Shown here one piece after another: positions 34,868-43,608 of a stretch of DNA of 47,458 nt. Numbering within the stretch: the first letter of the stretch is position 1; each line of letters begins with the position of its first letter. The DNA is from Hypsibius dujardini (lineage: Eukaryota > Tardigrada > Eutardigrada > Parachela > Hypsibiidae), in contig LRSR01012178.1 of assembly GCA_001579985.1 (NCBI GenBank), forward strand, positions 1 to 47,458. Direction: 5' to 3'. Under the pieces are notes generated by a model that searched no databases, was not told where the DNA came from, and saw nothing but the letters and a program-made list of their open reading frames with translations. The position numbers and the translations under genes are program-made.

Positions 34868-35800
34868 GGTTCATGTACTAGTACATGTACTTGAATCAGA
34901 TTGGCTTGTTGAATATTTCTAACCCAAAGACTGCACTCAAATCAAGCACTTGACCACAAGATTACAGTCAAATTTGTGAATGAGAACAGGGATTTTTACT
35001 TTTGCACTAACTTTATCTTGTGGCGGATTGCTCACAAAAATCTGTACATAGTGTTACGCCTGCGCGTAATCGTGGTTGTATGTGTAGCGGTTGATGGAAT
35101 AGCACTCATAGGATGCGGACAGAGACTCCAGAAAAGATGGGAAAACTAGGAACTTACATATTAATACGGACAATCACTATTACTACTACCACTAAACTGT
35201 TTCTACTGTACTGAAACTTAGCAGGAACGACCTTATATAGTCGTACAACACGAGAAACCAAAGTATGTATGTAGTACATGCAAATAGGAAGGGAACCAGA
35301 CTGACCAGTGGCGGTTCAGCCACGAAGAACCAATAAGAACAAGAGAACATCTATACACATAAGTACAAAATAGTTAACTAGACTAAATTAGAGCGTATCT
35401 TGACCATACGAGTTGTATTGTAGATGATACTGCGCCGGTGGCGCAGAAGGGTAACTCCACTTCCGGTGGTCAGTGCAGGCTATTTATGGTAGCGATGCCT
35501 GAGTGAAGGCAGATGTGTGTGTGTGCGACGTCAGTGCCCGCGACAATAGCAGACCGTAAATTTTAACTTAGACACAGCCTCACTACACTACCTCTGTTCC
35601 GATAGTGCTGAGCGCTCTTTAGTCCCTGCGGCAGCATCTCCTTCGTTGGCGGAAATACGCAAACGGAGAAAACACTGATTGCGCGTTCGTACGTTCGCCA
35701 ACACGCGCAACCGAGAGTCACTCGGCAATAAACGTTAAAATCTCACGTTTGGGAAACAAACTTGTGCGGGCTCGGTCAAAAAAAGGGTGTCTCACAACGA
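34868..35800. other. Transposon interior without recognised genes
   Basis: A 16-bp palindrome CATGTACTAGTACATG lies near 34872. The rest shows no gene. Confidence 0.35.
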
Positions 35801-35802
35801 GT

Positions 35803-36089
35803 TTATTACAAATAAAATCGAACACCACGAGACCAAATAAGGATTGTTTTAGCGGGTAAAAGATTTTTTTTAATTATGGCGGCTTCATTAGCATCGATCA
35901 GGATATCCGCCTTGATGATGGTCCACTCGTTATTTGGCTTCCGACCTCTGCGTTTTTGACAGACCGAAAACTCTCCGGTTGGTAAAGCTACTCCGCTTCT
36001 TGGGAGCCTGTCTGTTCCGAGTCAGAAATAGCTTCATTGTCATCTGAGCGGTCCCCGTCATCTGCGACGGAGCTGCCACTCTCACTCAT
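35803..36089 (-). pseudogene. Remnant of the transposon's N-terminal protein
   Basis: The ATG at 36089 gives an acidic 33-residue leader (MSESGSSVADDGDRSDD...) ending at 35988. In the next frame it continues as GEFSVCQKRRGRKPNNEW and IIKADILIDANEAA to about 35803. One small indel would join the two, so this is a frameshifted coding remnant. Family not recognised. Confidence 0.4.
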
Positions 36090-36535
36090 TTTGTCTCAAT
36101 ACTACAGTCAGAGTACTAATAAACTATTGGTAATTGTTTGGCTCTTGGATTTCAATCATTCCATCAATCAGTAATATATCTTATGAATAACTAAGTATCC
36201 TGGTAACGTCTTGAAAGTAATTTTTTATTGTATTTCAATTAAAAAATTAAAAGGGTGGGACCGTAATGAAAAGGGTGGAACCATAATAAATGGGTGGGAA
36301 AGGGCGGGAAAGGGTGGGACTGTAGTGATTTCCTAATATTATTTACCTCACCGGAACTCAGAAAGTCTGGCAACGCCTTATCAGACACTGATAAATAGAC
36401 AGTAAAAGCAGACCCTGAGGTCTAACTGACTGATCCAGACAGCACTGATACACAGAGAGAGAGACCGAGAGAAAGACAGACAAGTAGATATAAAAACAGA
36501 CAGATTAACAGAAAAACAGTCAGATAACTCGTATA

Positions 36536-36975
36536 ACTCCCATAACTCCTATTAGTCCTATTAGTCCTATTAGTCCTATAACTCCTATAACGTTTATAAC
36601 TCCTATAACTTCTATACCTCCAATACCTCCTATACCTCCTATACCTCCTATACCTCCTATACCTCCTATACCTCCTATACCTCCCATACCTCCTATACCT
36701 CCTATACCTCCTATACCTCCTATACCTCCCATACCTCCTATACCTCCTATACCTCCCATACCTCCTGTACCTCCTGTACCTCCTGTACCTCCCATACCTC
36801 CTATACCTCCCTATACCTCCTATACCTCTTCTACCTCCCATACTTCCTATACCTCCTTTGCCTCCTATACCTCCTATACCTCCCATACCTCCCTATACTT
36901 CCCATACCTCCTATACCTTCTATACCTCCTATACCTTCTATACCTCCTATAACTCCTATAACTCCCACAAATCCC
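36536..36975. repeat. TACCTCCTA minisatellite (inverse of the one at 31316)
   Basis: About 45 units of the 9-mer CTCCTATAC with variants (CTCCCATAC, CTCCTGTAC). It is the reverse complement of the 31316-31600 unit, and it lies within 200 bp of the right end of the 6-kb element, while the other lies within 140 bp of the left end. Confidence 0.95.
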
Positions 36976-37174
36976 ACAAATCCCAGGACCATCCTACCAG
37001 ATTGGAAAAGCCCTGCATGATCTGGCAGATTGGCATACTGCTACGCCCATGTGCTACAGCTCGACACAGGAGATATTGTGTTAAAACGTATGTAATTCCT
37101 TAACTCCAACTCCCAATTAAAATGACACGGACTCCTGGTTTCCAAAAACGTTGTGCTAAAACTCGCCAGTAGTG

Positions 37175-37505
37175 TTTTTGAACGAGTTTATGATCCCCAT
37201 AAAGCCGGCCACGCCACATGACGTTCTCCTTGTAGGCGCGTTCACGCACGCACGACTCCTTGAGGTTGTTTAGGTAAAGCTCCTCCACGCTGGTCTCGAT
37301 GGTCAGCATCTCCTTGTTGGTGAGTTTGGTGTGGATGTCGTCTTTCAAATAGAAACGTACGTCCAGGTTACGAGTCAGGTATTGTTGGGGATATTTGAGG
37401 GACTGCTGAAGGTTGTAGACCGGTTCGGTGTAGGTGAGGGATGAGAGAAGGCTCAGGCCGAGAAAGAGGAGGAGGGGTGAAGGCTGGAAAAAGAGGGTGA
37501 AACCG
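37175..37505 (-). pseudogene. Second DnaJ copy, proximal part of exon 4
   Basis: From an acceptor (TTTCCAG, exon start 37505), the frame gives the membrane segment and luminal tail (TEPVYNLQQSLKYPQQYL to RLYGDHKLVQ) and ends at the insertion junction with TTTTTGAA (37175-37182). The last ~25 codons lie at 31113-31178 across the 6-kb insertion. No exon 3 or J domain precedes it. Confidence 0.85.
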
Positions 37506-37883
37506 CTGGAAAGAAGAGGGAGACAAATTAAGGCATATGAAACGCGAGGGAAAAATGAGATAAGTCAGACATACAAACAGACACACAGGCACATAAAAAA
37601 CAAACTTAAAAACAGGACCCACAAAGAGATACACACGGAGACAGACAGGCAGACAGACAGAAAAACAAAGACAAGACACATAACAGATAGGTAAATAGAT
37701 AGACAGATGAGACAGACAAGCAGACTGACATAAAGACACATGCCTAGGCAGGGAGTCAAACTTGCAGAAAGAAAAACAGGGTTTAACAGCGCTATTGACA
37801 GTATATTTCGAGTGGGGCCATTTGATATGAAAAATTTGACAGCTATCAAGAGACAGAAAGACCACATCCGTTGCTCGACTTAC
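37506..37883. repeat. CAGA-rich intron-like sequence upstream of DnaJ copy 2
   Basis: Imperfect CAGACA/ACACAG tracts (37565-37750). No exon 3 homology was found. Confidence 0.6.
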
Positions 37884-37965
37884 TCTGTACAACTGTCCCT
37901 GACGTAGAGGCGCGAGGAGCCTGGCTGTTCGATGGAATTGGGGGCTGGTCGACAACCTCAGACAT
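37884..37965 (-). CDS. Candidate short first exon
   Basis: The ATG at 37965 opens 27 codons (MSEVVDQPPIPSNSQAPRAS...) ending at a strong donor, CAGA|GTAAGT (37883). The next possible acceptor on this strand is the DnaJ copy-2 exon 4, but that join is out of frame with the DnaJ tail. It may be a captured exon or chance. Not recognised. Confidence 0.25.
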
Positions 37966-38339
37966 CTAAATCAAAAAATCAAATTTTTCTTACGGAGCTA
38001 TGGCGTGAGAAGTTCTAATGCAAATCAGTAGAAATTCTTGTGAATTTAAAAATGGAAAAACGAAATTAAGCTAAATAAATTAAACTGAAACTGAACTAAC
38101 ATATATCATAACTAGATTTTAGGATTTAGTTTTTAGCCAACTGAGGGTTAGGTTTTTTTTGAAAAACTTAACTAAAAGTTTTAGTAACTGAAAATTTAAC
38201 ATGAGAGATCTAGAAAACTTAAAACTCAACTAAACTCGAGAAAGAAAACTCGACTAATTTTGACTAAATCTAGACTTAGACTTTAAGCACCTAAAACAAC
38301 TAAGCTAAACAAAACCCTTGGTAACAAAGATTAAGTTTA
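37966..38339. other. Non-coding 3' flank of the two-domain kinase
   Basis: AT-rich with repeated AACTAAAC/TTAACTAAA words; no gene. Confidence 0.4.
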
Positions 38340-40517
38340 TTAGAAAAACTTATTAATTAAACTAGTTGCAGTTTTTGCCATCCTTACCTGTGATGATTCC
38401 CTGAGGTACAGCTGGCAATGAATAACGAGGTCTTTTCCGGTTGGACGATCGCTTGGGTTAATCTGCAGACAATGGCGGGCCAGAATCTTGAGCTCATTGG
38501 GCAAATTTTCCGGCATACGAGGTGTTAAAGGATGTTCACTTTCCATAGCGGATTGAATATCCCAATCATATTGATCCGGCCACAAAGCCTGCCCTTGACT
38601 CACGAAATACATGTCCATGACCACACACCCTAGACTATATATGTCAGTCGAAGAGTTTGGAGTTGGTCGAGTCACTTTTGAACGGCAGTTATCAAGCCAC
38701 ACCGCCATTTCTGGCGACTTGAAATAATAAGATCTATGCAATTGGAATTTCTTCACAGACGGCCTCAGGCCGAGTGGCTGCTGGAGTGCTCCTTCGATAT
38801 CAATAATCTTAAGGTTTTTGCCCGTGAAATCCTTCATCATGATGTTTGAAGATGTTATGTCACCATGAACAAACTTAGCTGTACCATTTCCTTCATGTAG
38901 GTAATGAAGAGCGGAAGCCACCTGAGCCGTATACTTGACAATTTGTTCGGTGGAACAATGTGTAGGGTTGCGCTTAATATAGTCTTTCAGCGTGATCCCG
39001 CTGCACCACTCCATGAGAAGGCAATAATGGTTTCTGCTTCGAATGCTGGGACCATTGAATTCAAAATATCGAATAAGGTCTGTGCTCTTGATTTGAAATA
39101 GGGAACTGTTTAATATTTTCGGCCTGCGATGATGGCGGCTTTCAATGCTGTGATTATTCGCGTAACCGATAACAATATATTGAAGAATGTTTGGATTCTT
39201 GAGCTGTAATATGGATTTTAATTCTTCCGTCCTGCCGTCAGTTACATCTTCAAAAAGAAGTCTACACGCTTGGTTTCCGGCATGCTTCGCAACGGGTTTA
39301 CCATTATCCAAGTAAAATGCGTCCACCGTGCTAATAAATCCAAAATACCCATGTGCCGCAAAACAGTGAGCGTAGCCAGCGGGAATACGACGAAACCCAA
39401 ATTTTAGGTCGCTAAAGCAGTCCTTAAATGTGTATTTAAATGTACTAGAGCTTCTATTCCCGTCGTGATCTATGGCCGTTGCCGTAATTTCTTGCAGGTC
39501 AAATGCCTTCAGCATCAAGGACGCGCGGTCAACGTAATTCAGCAAGGTCGCCGCGGTTGGACGTTCGTCTGGATTGATTTTTAGACAAAGACCGGCCAGA
39601 ACCTTCAGTTCATCTGGCAAATCTTTGGGGAGTTGGGGTATTAGAGGAAATCCTTCATATACGTGCCCCCGAATAGTTTGAAGGTCAAATAGATCTATGT
39701 CGAGCTTCAATCCCTCCTGCCCCTCTCGCACTAGATACATGTCCAAGACCACACACCCCAGGCTCCATATGTCGGTTGAAGAGCGTAGAGGTCGTCGACT
39801 AATCTTTTCACCGAAACCCAGCCACGGCATCATTTCTGGTGACATGAAAAAAGCGTTGTCATTTCTGAATGTTCGACTAAAACGTTCCATTCGATTCGCT
39901 GACAATCTTGCAGACTTGCGCTGGATTGCGCAATCGAGATTAGCAATTTTGAACTTTTTTCCCGTGGAGTCTTTCATCAGTATGCTTGTTGGTACTACGT
40001 ATCCATGAATAAACTCCATCTTTTCATGAAGATAACGAAGACCGGAAGCCAGCTGAAACGTGTAGTCGACAAGGACTTCAGTTGAGCAAAAGATCTTGTT
40101 GCTCTCGATGAATTCAGTAAGCGTCTTCCCGCTGCAGAATTTCATGAGTACGCAATAATCGTTCTTATCAGTCGTGATACCAACGGCAAAGTACCGAATA
40201 ACATGCTCATGTTTGAGTTGCAAGAGGTTTCTTAATTCTCCAGTTCTGGCTTCGCTTGGTTTGTCATTCTCGCGCAGAAGTTTTAACGCATATGTTCTGG
40301 CACGGTCTTCACGGGGAACGAGATCAGGAGCCCAGCAAAACGCATTCACTTGGTAAACATCTTGGTGCCGTTTGCCCAATGTGTAATACGGATTTTCACC
40401 GATAAGCCGACAGGCATTTTTCAAACCATCGCTGTCTGTGAAAACGATATCGTATTTCCTCTTCCCGATTTCATCCATGACTTCCTCCATGAATGGATCA
40501 GATCCATGTTCATCCAT
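38340..40517 (-). CDS. Tandem two-domain divergent kinase (725 residues)
   Basis: Intronless gene, ATG 40517 to stop 38340. Domain 1 (about 22-335) has ALK with Lys79, HEHVIRYF, YCVLMKFCSGKTL, MSPEM and DIWSLGCVVLDMY; but the Gly loop is degenerate (LGKRHQDVY), HRD is HGY (171-173), the catalytic-loop Asn is Ser, and DFG is NLD. Domain 2 (about 358-705) keeps Asp in HGD (551-553), Asn558 and Asp573 (DIE for DFG), with SPEM and DIYSLGCVVMDMY; but Arg419 replaces the beta-3 Lys and its Gly loop is altered. Each domain thus keeps residues the other lost, as in tandem JAK-like arrangements by analogy only. Each domain also repeats the family leader (FxD...CR). The gene lies directly downstream of the intact DnaJ gene on the same strand. 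Activity is doubtful. Confidence 0.9.
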   Translation of the reverse strand: MDEHGSDPFMEEVMDEIGKRKYDIVFTDSDGLKNACRLIGENPYYTLGKRHQDVYQVNAFCWAPDLVPREDRARTYALKLLRENDKPSEARTGELRNLLQLKHEHVIRYFAVGITTDKNDYCVLMKFCSGKTLTEFIESNKIFCSTEVLVDYTFQLASGLRYLHEKMEFIHGYVVPTSILMKDSTGKKFKIANLDCAIQRKSARLSANRMERFSRTFRNDNAFFMSPEMMPWLGFGEKISRRPLRSSTDIWSLGCVVLDMYLVREGQEGLKLDIDLFDLQTIRGHVYEGFPLIPQLPKDLPDELKVLAGLCLKINPDERPTAATLLNYVDRASLMLKAFDLQEITATAIDHDGNRSSSTFKYTFKDCFSDLKFGFRRIPAGYAHCFAAHGYFGFISTVDAFYLDNGKPVAKHAGNQACRLLFEDVTDGRTEELKSILQLKNPNILQYIVIGYANNHSIESRHHRRPKILNSSLFQIKSTDLIRYFEFNGPSIRSRNHYCLLMEWCSGITLKDYIKRNPTHCSTEQIVKYTAQVASALHYLHEGNGTAKFVHGDITSSNIMMKDFTGKNLKIIDIEGALQQPLGLRPSVKKFQLHRSYYFKSPEMAVWLDNCRSKVTRPTPNSSTDIYSLGCVVMDMYFVSQGQALWPDQYDWDIQSAMESEHPLTPRMPENLPNELKILARHCLQINPSDRPTGKDLVIHCQLYLRESSQVRMAKTATSLINKFF

Positions 40518-41164
40518 CTAGCACACCAGATCGAGAGTAAAGAGGTATTACAGGCAGACAAGGATTGTAGAGGAGGCAGAAAATTTATTAGCTACACCCA
40601 ATGAAGTTCGATCCAAAGAGATTACTCCTGGAAGTTTAAACGTTTGCAATGCTAGAAGCGATGTTGAAGACCATAAACTTATTCGCACAATTTATAATAA
40701 GCATTTGCTACAACGTCAAAGGAAACAGAGAGGACCAAATTCGTCCTGGCTGAAGATATGCGCAATCTTCCTCGATTCACTTGCACTCATATCTAATTCC
40801 GACGGAGGTTGTGAGCAATAAGCGCACTCTACATAACGATGATCTCGTTTTGGAGAAAATCATTTTTCTCTTATTTCATCGAGTGCAGGCGCCATGCGAA
40901 AAGATATTACCAATGTCATAAAGATGCGAATTAGTTAATTATAACACAGAATAGAAGCACAAAGCAACAATGTCAACACAGAAACCACAAAGCCGAGAGA
41001 AAGAGTAATCAAGAAACACGCAACCGGTTCCTCGAAAGCAAATGTCTGAAAACATTGGACAGCCACAAATACGATCGGACAAATAATTCGGAATACCGCT
41101 TTGAAATAGCGACAAAAACGGAGCAACTTTATGTTTCCAGACAAGATTGTTATAAACCAAAAAA
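40518..41164 (-). promoter_or_regulatory. Flank between DnaJ stop and two-domain kinase start
   Basis: Contains the DnaJ 3' UTR (from 41164 down to roughly 40900) and the 5' flank of the kinase. Both parts are duplicated at 28988-31178 and, for the DnaJ part, at 24770-25009. The conserved block TTCCGACGGAGGTTGTGAG (around 40797) followed by GCACTCTA is shared by both kinase copies and may hold promoter elements; that role is inferred. Confidence 0.45.
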
Positions 41165-41622
41165 TCAGACTGAAGCTAATTTGTTATAAGCCCGCGAAAG
41201 CGTTTCACACGACGGTGTCTCCAGTTCCCTTCCCTTCTGGACGAGTTTATGATCTCCATAAAGCCGGCCACGCCACATGACGTTCTCCTTGTAGGCGCGT
41301 TCACGCACGCACGATTCCTTGAGGTTGTTGAGGTAAAGCTCCTCCACACTCGTCTCGATCGTCAGCATCTCTTTGTTGGTGAGTTTGGTGTGGATGTCGT
41401 CTTTCAGGTAGAAACGTACGTCCAGGTTCCGGGTCAGGTACTGGTGGGGATACTTGAGGGACTGCTGGAGGTTGTACACCGGTTCGGTGTAGGTGAGGGA
41501 TGAGAGAAGGCTTAGGCCGAGAAAGAGGAGGAGGGGTGAGAGCTGGAGAAAGAGGGTGAAACCGCTGGAATGCCGAGCTGAAAGAGAAGACAGACAAACT
41601 TAGAAAAATAAAAGATTACGGT

Positions 41623-41677
<55 letters not shown>

Positions 41678-42006
41678 TAACCTGCATTAGGATCACCACG
41701 ACGTGCGTGAACGCCATGTCGGTGGCCATCGTCCTCGTCATGTTCGGCGAATCGATTAAACCCCTGCCCGAAGAACATGTTGAAAATGTCGTCGGCCGAG
41801 GCTTCGTCTTCGAAGAACATGAAGTTTCCGCTGCGGTAGTATCTTCTCCTGCCTTGTTGGCGAGCGAAATGTGGGTTATGCTGGACTGTCTCGTAATTTT
41901 CGCCGCCGGCGTCGTAGTCGGACTTCTTTTGGGGATTCGAGAGGACGGCGTAGGCTTTGCCGACAATCTTGAAGGCCTCCCCCGAACCTAAAACATTAAT
42001 TCGGTT

Positions 42007-42057
<51 letters not shown>

Positions 42058-43608
42058 GGCAGACAGGCAGACAGACAGACAGACAGACACGTAGACAGAC
42101 AGGCAGACAGACAACTGTCTAGTTCCAACTTGAGACCGTACCAGGAGCCTTGTTTTTATCGGGATGCAGCACCAACGCCAACTTCCGGTACTGTTTCTTC
42201 AAGATCACCTCCGAGAAGGAATCCTTCTCCATGAAGAGAACCTGATAGAATGTGGTGCATTTTTTTACCCTTAGCACGGCCTGTAGCTGCTCATCGGAGT
42301 AGTCTTTATGAGAGTCCGAGCCAGGTCGAGACTCGGTGTACTCTGGACTGGCCTGGGATGAGTGGTTGGCCTTTTTGCGTTGACGTGTACCGGAAGGGGA
42401 ACGAGATCGTGTTCTTCCGCCAGACGGATTACGCTCTTTTTGGTTTTCCTTTTCATCGCTGGCCGCCGGCTCCTGCTGAGATGCTTCATTTTTCAGTTTT
42501 TGAATCTCGTTCAATAAACCTGAAACAGATAAAAAAAAACATAAAAAAATTATTAAGCAAAGCGTTATTTGTAGTTTATTTTATTTATTAATTTTAAAAT
42601 GCCTTCTTCAATTTTAAATTTGAAAATAATTTAATTGACTTTCTTTTAATTTTCTTTAGGTAGAATCGACTTGATAATTTAAAATGAAATCGTACTCTTT
42701 AAGAGAAATCAATCAAAAATTGGGGAAAATCAAGCAATCAAACACCAGAAACAATAGATCAATCAAACAATTCAGACGGCAAAAAATCCCAGCTGACTAC
42801 TTTATATTTTGCTACTGTTCCATTTCCTTAAAATGAATCAAAGAAACAGAAAAATATTAACAATTAACCTAAGCAGCAAGCCAGCAATCAGCAGAAAGCA
42901 GATCAATCACATCACACGTCACGAATACACGTCACTAAAGAAACAATCAATCAACCAATCAATCAATCGAAGCATACGCCACGCATACACGTCAGTGAAC
43001 AAACAAACAATCAGTCAATCAATCAGAACACACGTCAGAATACACGTCACTAAAGAAACAATCAATCAACCAATCAATCAATCGAAGCATACGCCACGCA
43101 TACACGTCAGTGAACAATTAAACAATCAGTCAATCAATCAGAGCACACCTCACGAATACACGTCATTAAAGAAACAATCAATCAATCAATCAATCGAAGC
43201 ATACGCCACGAATACACGTCATTAAAGAAACAAACAATCAGTCAATCAATGTGCCACGCGTCGGCCACGAAATAAGCAGCAGATTAGTGAAGAAAGTCAA
43301 TCAACCAAGCAATCGCAGGACCAAAGAGGAAGGAGTCTACGATTTCGCTATTTAAAAAATGTTCCATTTAATTCAACCAAAAAGCCAACTCTAATTCCCC
43401 CTTCCCCCCACACTGGCAGCCATTTTGAAAGTGGATATATTATTGAGTTTGGATGTGTGTGCTCACCCTGTGCAGTGGAGTTGGGGCAGAGTCGGATCGA
43501 TTTCTGGAGCAGTCGAATTGCTTTTTCCTCGTTTCCTCCTTCCATGCATTTGACAGCGAGCTGCACGCACCGCTGACTCTCATCCCGATTCATATCCGAC
43601 GTCGACAT
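41165..43608 (-). CDS. DNAJB12: DNAJB12/DNAJB14-like ER-membrane J-protein
   Basis: ER tail-anchored Hsp40 with cytosolic J domain that recruits Hsc70 for membrane-protein quality control. Exons on the minus strand: 43467-43608, 42142-42519, 41682-41987, 41165-41577; every junction is phase 1 with GT-AG ends; 412 residues, close to the family length. The N-terminus (DESQRCVQLAVKCMEGGNEE) matches the DNAJB12 opening helices; the start could also be Met6. A Ser/Arg-rich linker precedes the J domain (about 133-200) with HPD at 166-168 and AYAVLSNPQKKSDYD. DDIFNMFFGQGF follows, then a membrane span (about 281-303, FTLFLQLSPLLLFLGLSLL) and a DUF1977-type tail (TIETSVEELYLNNLKESCV...). Whether the vertebrate orthologue is B12 or B14 cannot be decided. 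Its 3' end seeded the duplications at 37 kb and 25 kb. Confidence 0.92.
41622..41677. repeat. CAGA microsatellite in DnaJ intron 3
   Basis: 14 pure CAGA units; on the gene's sense strand this is TGTC starting 4 bp after the donor. Confidence 0.95.
42005..42115. repeat. CAGA microsatellite filling DnaJ intron 2
   Basis: About 27 units with a few interruptions occupy most of the 154-bp intron (41988-42141). Confidence 0.95.
42520..43466 (-). repeat. DnaJ intron 1 with ~117-bp tandem repeat rich in AATCAATC
   Basis: From about 42905 to 43255 a unit containing ACGTCACTAAAGAAACAATC, AATCAATCAATCGAAGCATA and CGCCACGCATACACGTCAG is repeated about three times. The open frame through it (Asn/Gln/Ser-rich) is an artefact. 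The rest of the intron is AT-rich. Confidence 0.8.

Larger units (their letters stand above)
34612..36327 (-). mobile_element. DNA transposon with CACTA...TAGTG ends and CCCACCC-rich TIRs
   Basis: The left end CACTATTGTCCCACCC and right end GGGTGGGACTGTAGTG are inverted. Both subterminal regions repeat TCCCACCCTTTTC-type words three to four times. Minus-strand reading frames remain at both ends of the interior (35803-36089 and 34640-34860), separated by non-coding sequence, so the coding sequence is eroded or deleted. No clear target duplication flanks it. The CACTA superfamily is suggested only by the terminal bases. Confidence 0.6.
31179..37174. mobile_element. 6-kb composite transposon inserted in DnaJ copy 2
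   Basis: The 5996-bp segment is flanked by TTTTTGAA on both sides (31171-31178 and 37175-37182). Its ends are imperfect inverted repeats: left TTTGGTGAATTATAGCACAA and, read inward from the right end, CTGGCGAGTTTTAGCACAA. Removing the segment and one TTTTTGAA restores an uninterrupted exon 4 of the expected length. The interior holds two minisatellites in inverted orientation, a GGAC-rich domain, a FLYWCH-like fragment and nested elements. No complete transposase is visible. An 8-bp duplication fits hAT or some MULE-type elements; the assignment is open. Confidence 0.75.

Noticed and set aside
35041-35580. Possible solo LTR beginning TGTTACGCC
   Set aside because: No matching CA end with a target duplication could be found.
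36422-37103. Gly/Arg/Tyr-rich and Pro-rich frames
   Set aside because: Same minisatellite as at 31316, inverted; all frames are open because the unit lacks stops.
41616-41966. Alternative frame of DnaJ exon 3 ending in TRTMATDMAFTHVV
   Set aside because: The other frame encodes the end of the J domain and the FNMFFGQGF motif, and joins exon 4 in phase.
42809-43225. Asn/Gln/Ser-rich 138-residue frame
   Set aside because: Lies in DnaJ intron 1 and is made of the AATCAATC-containing tandem repeat.
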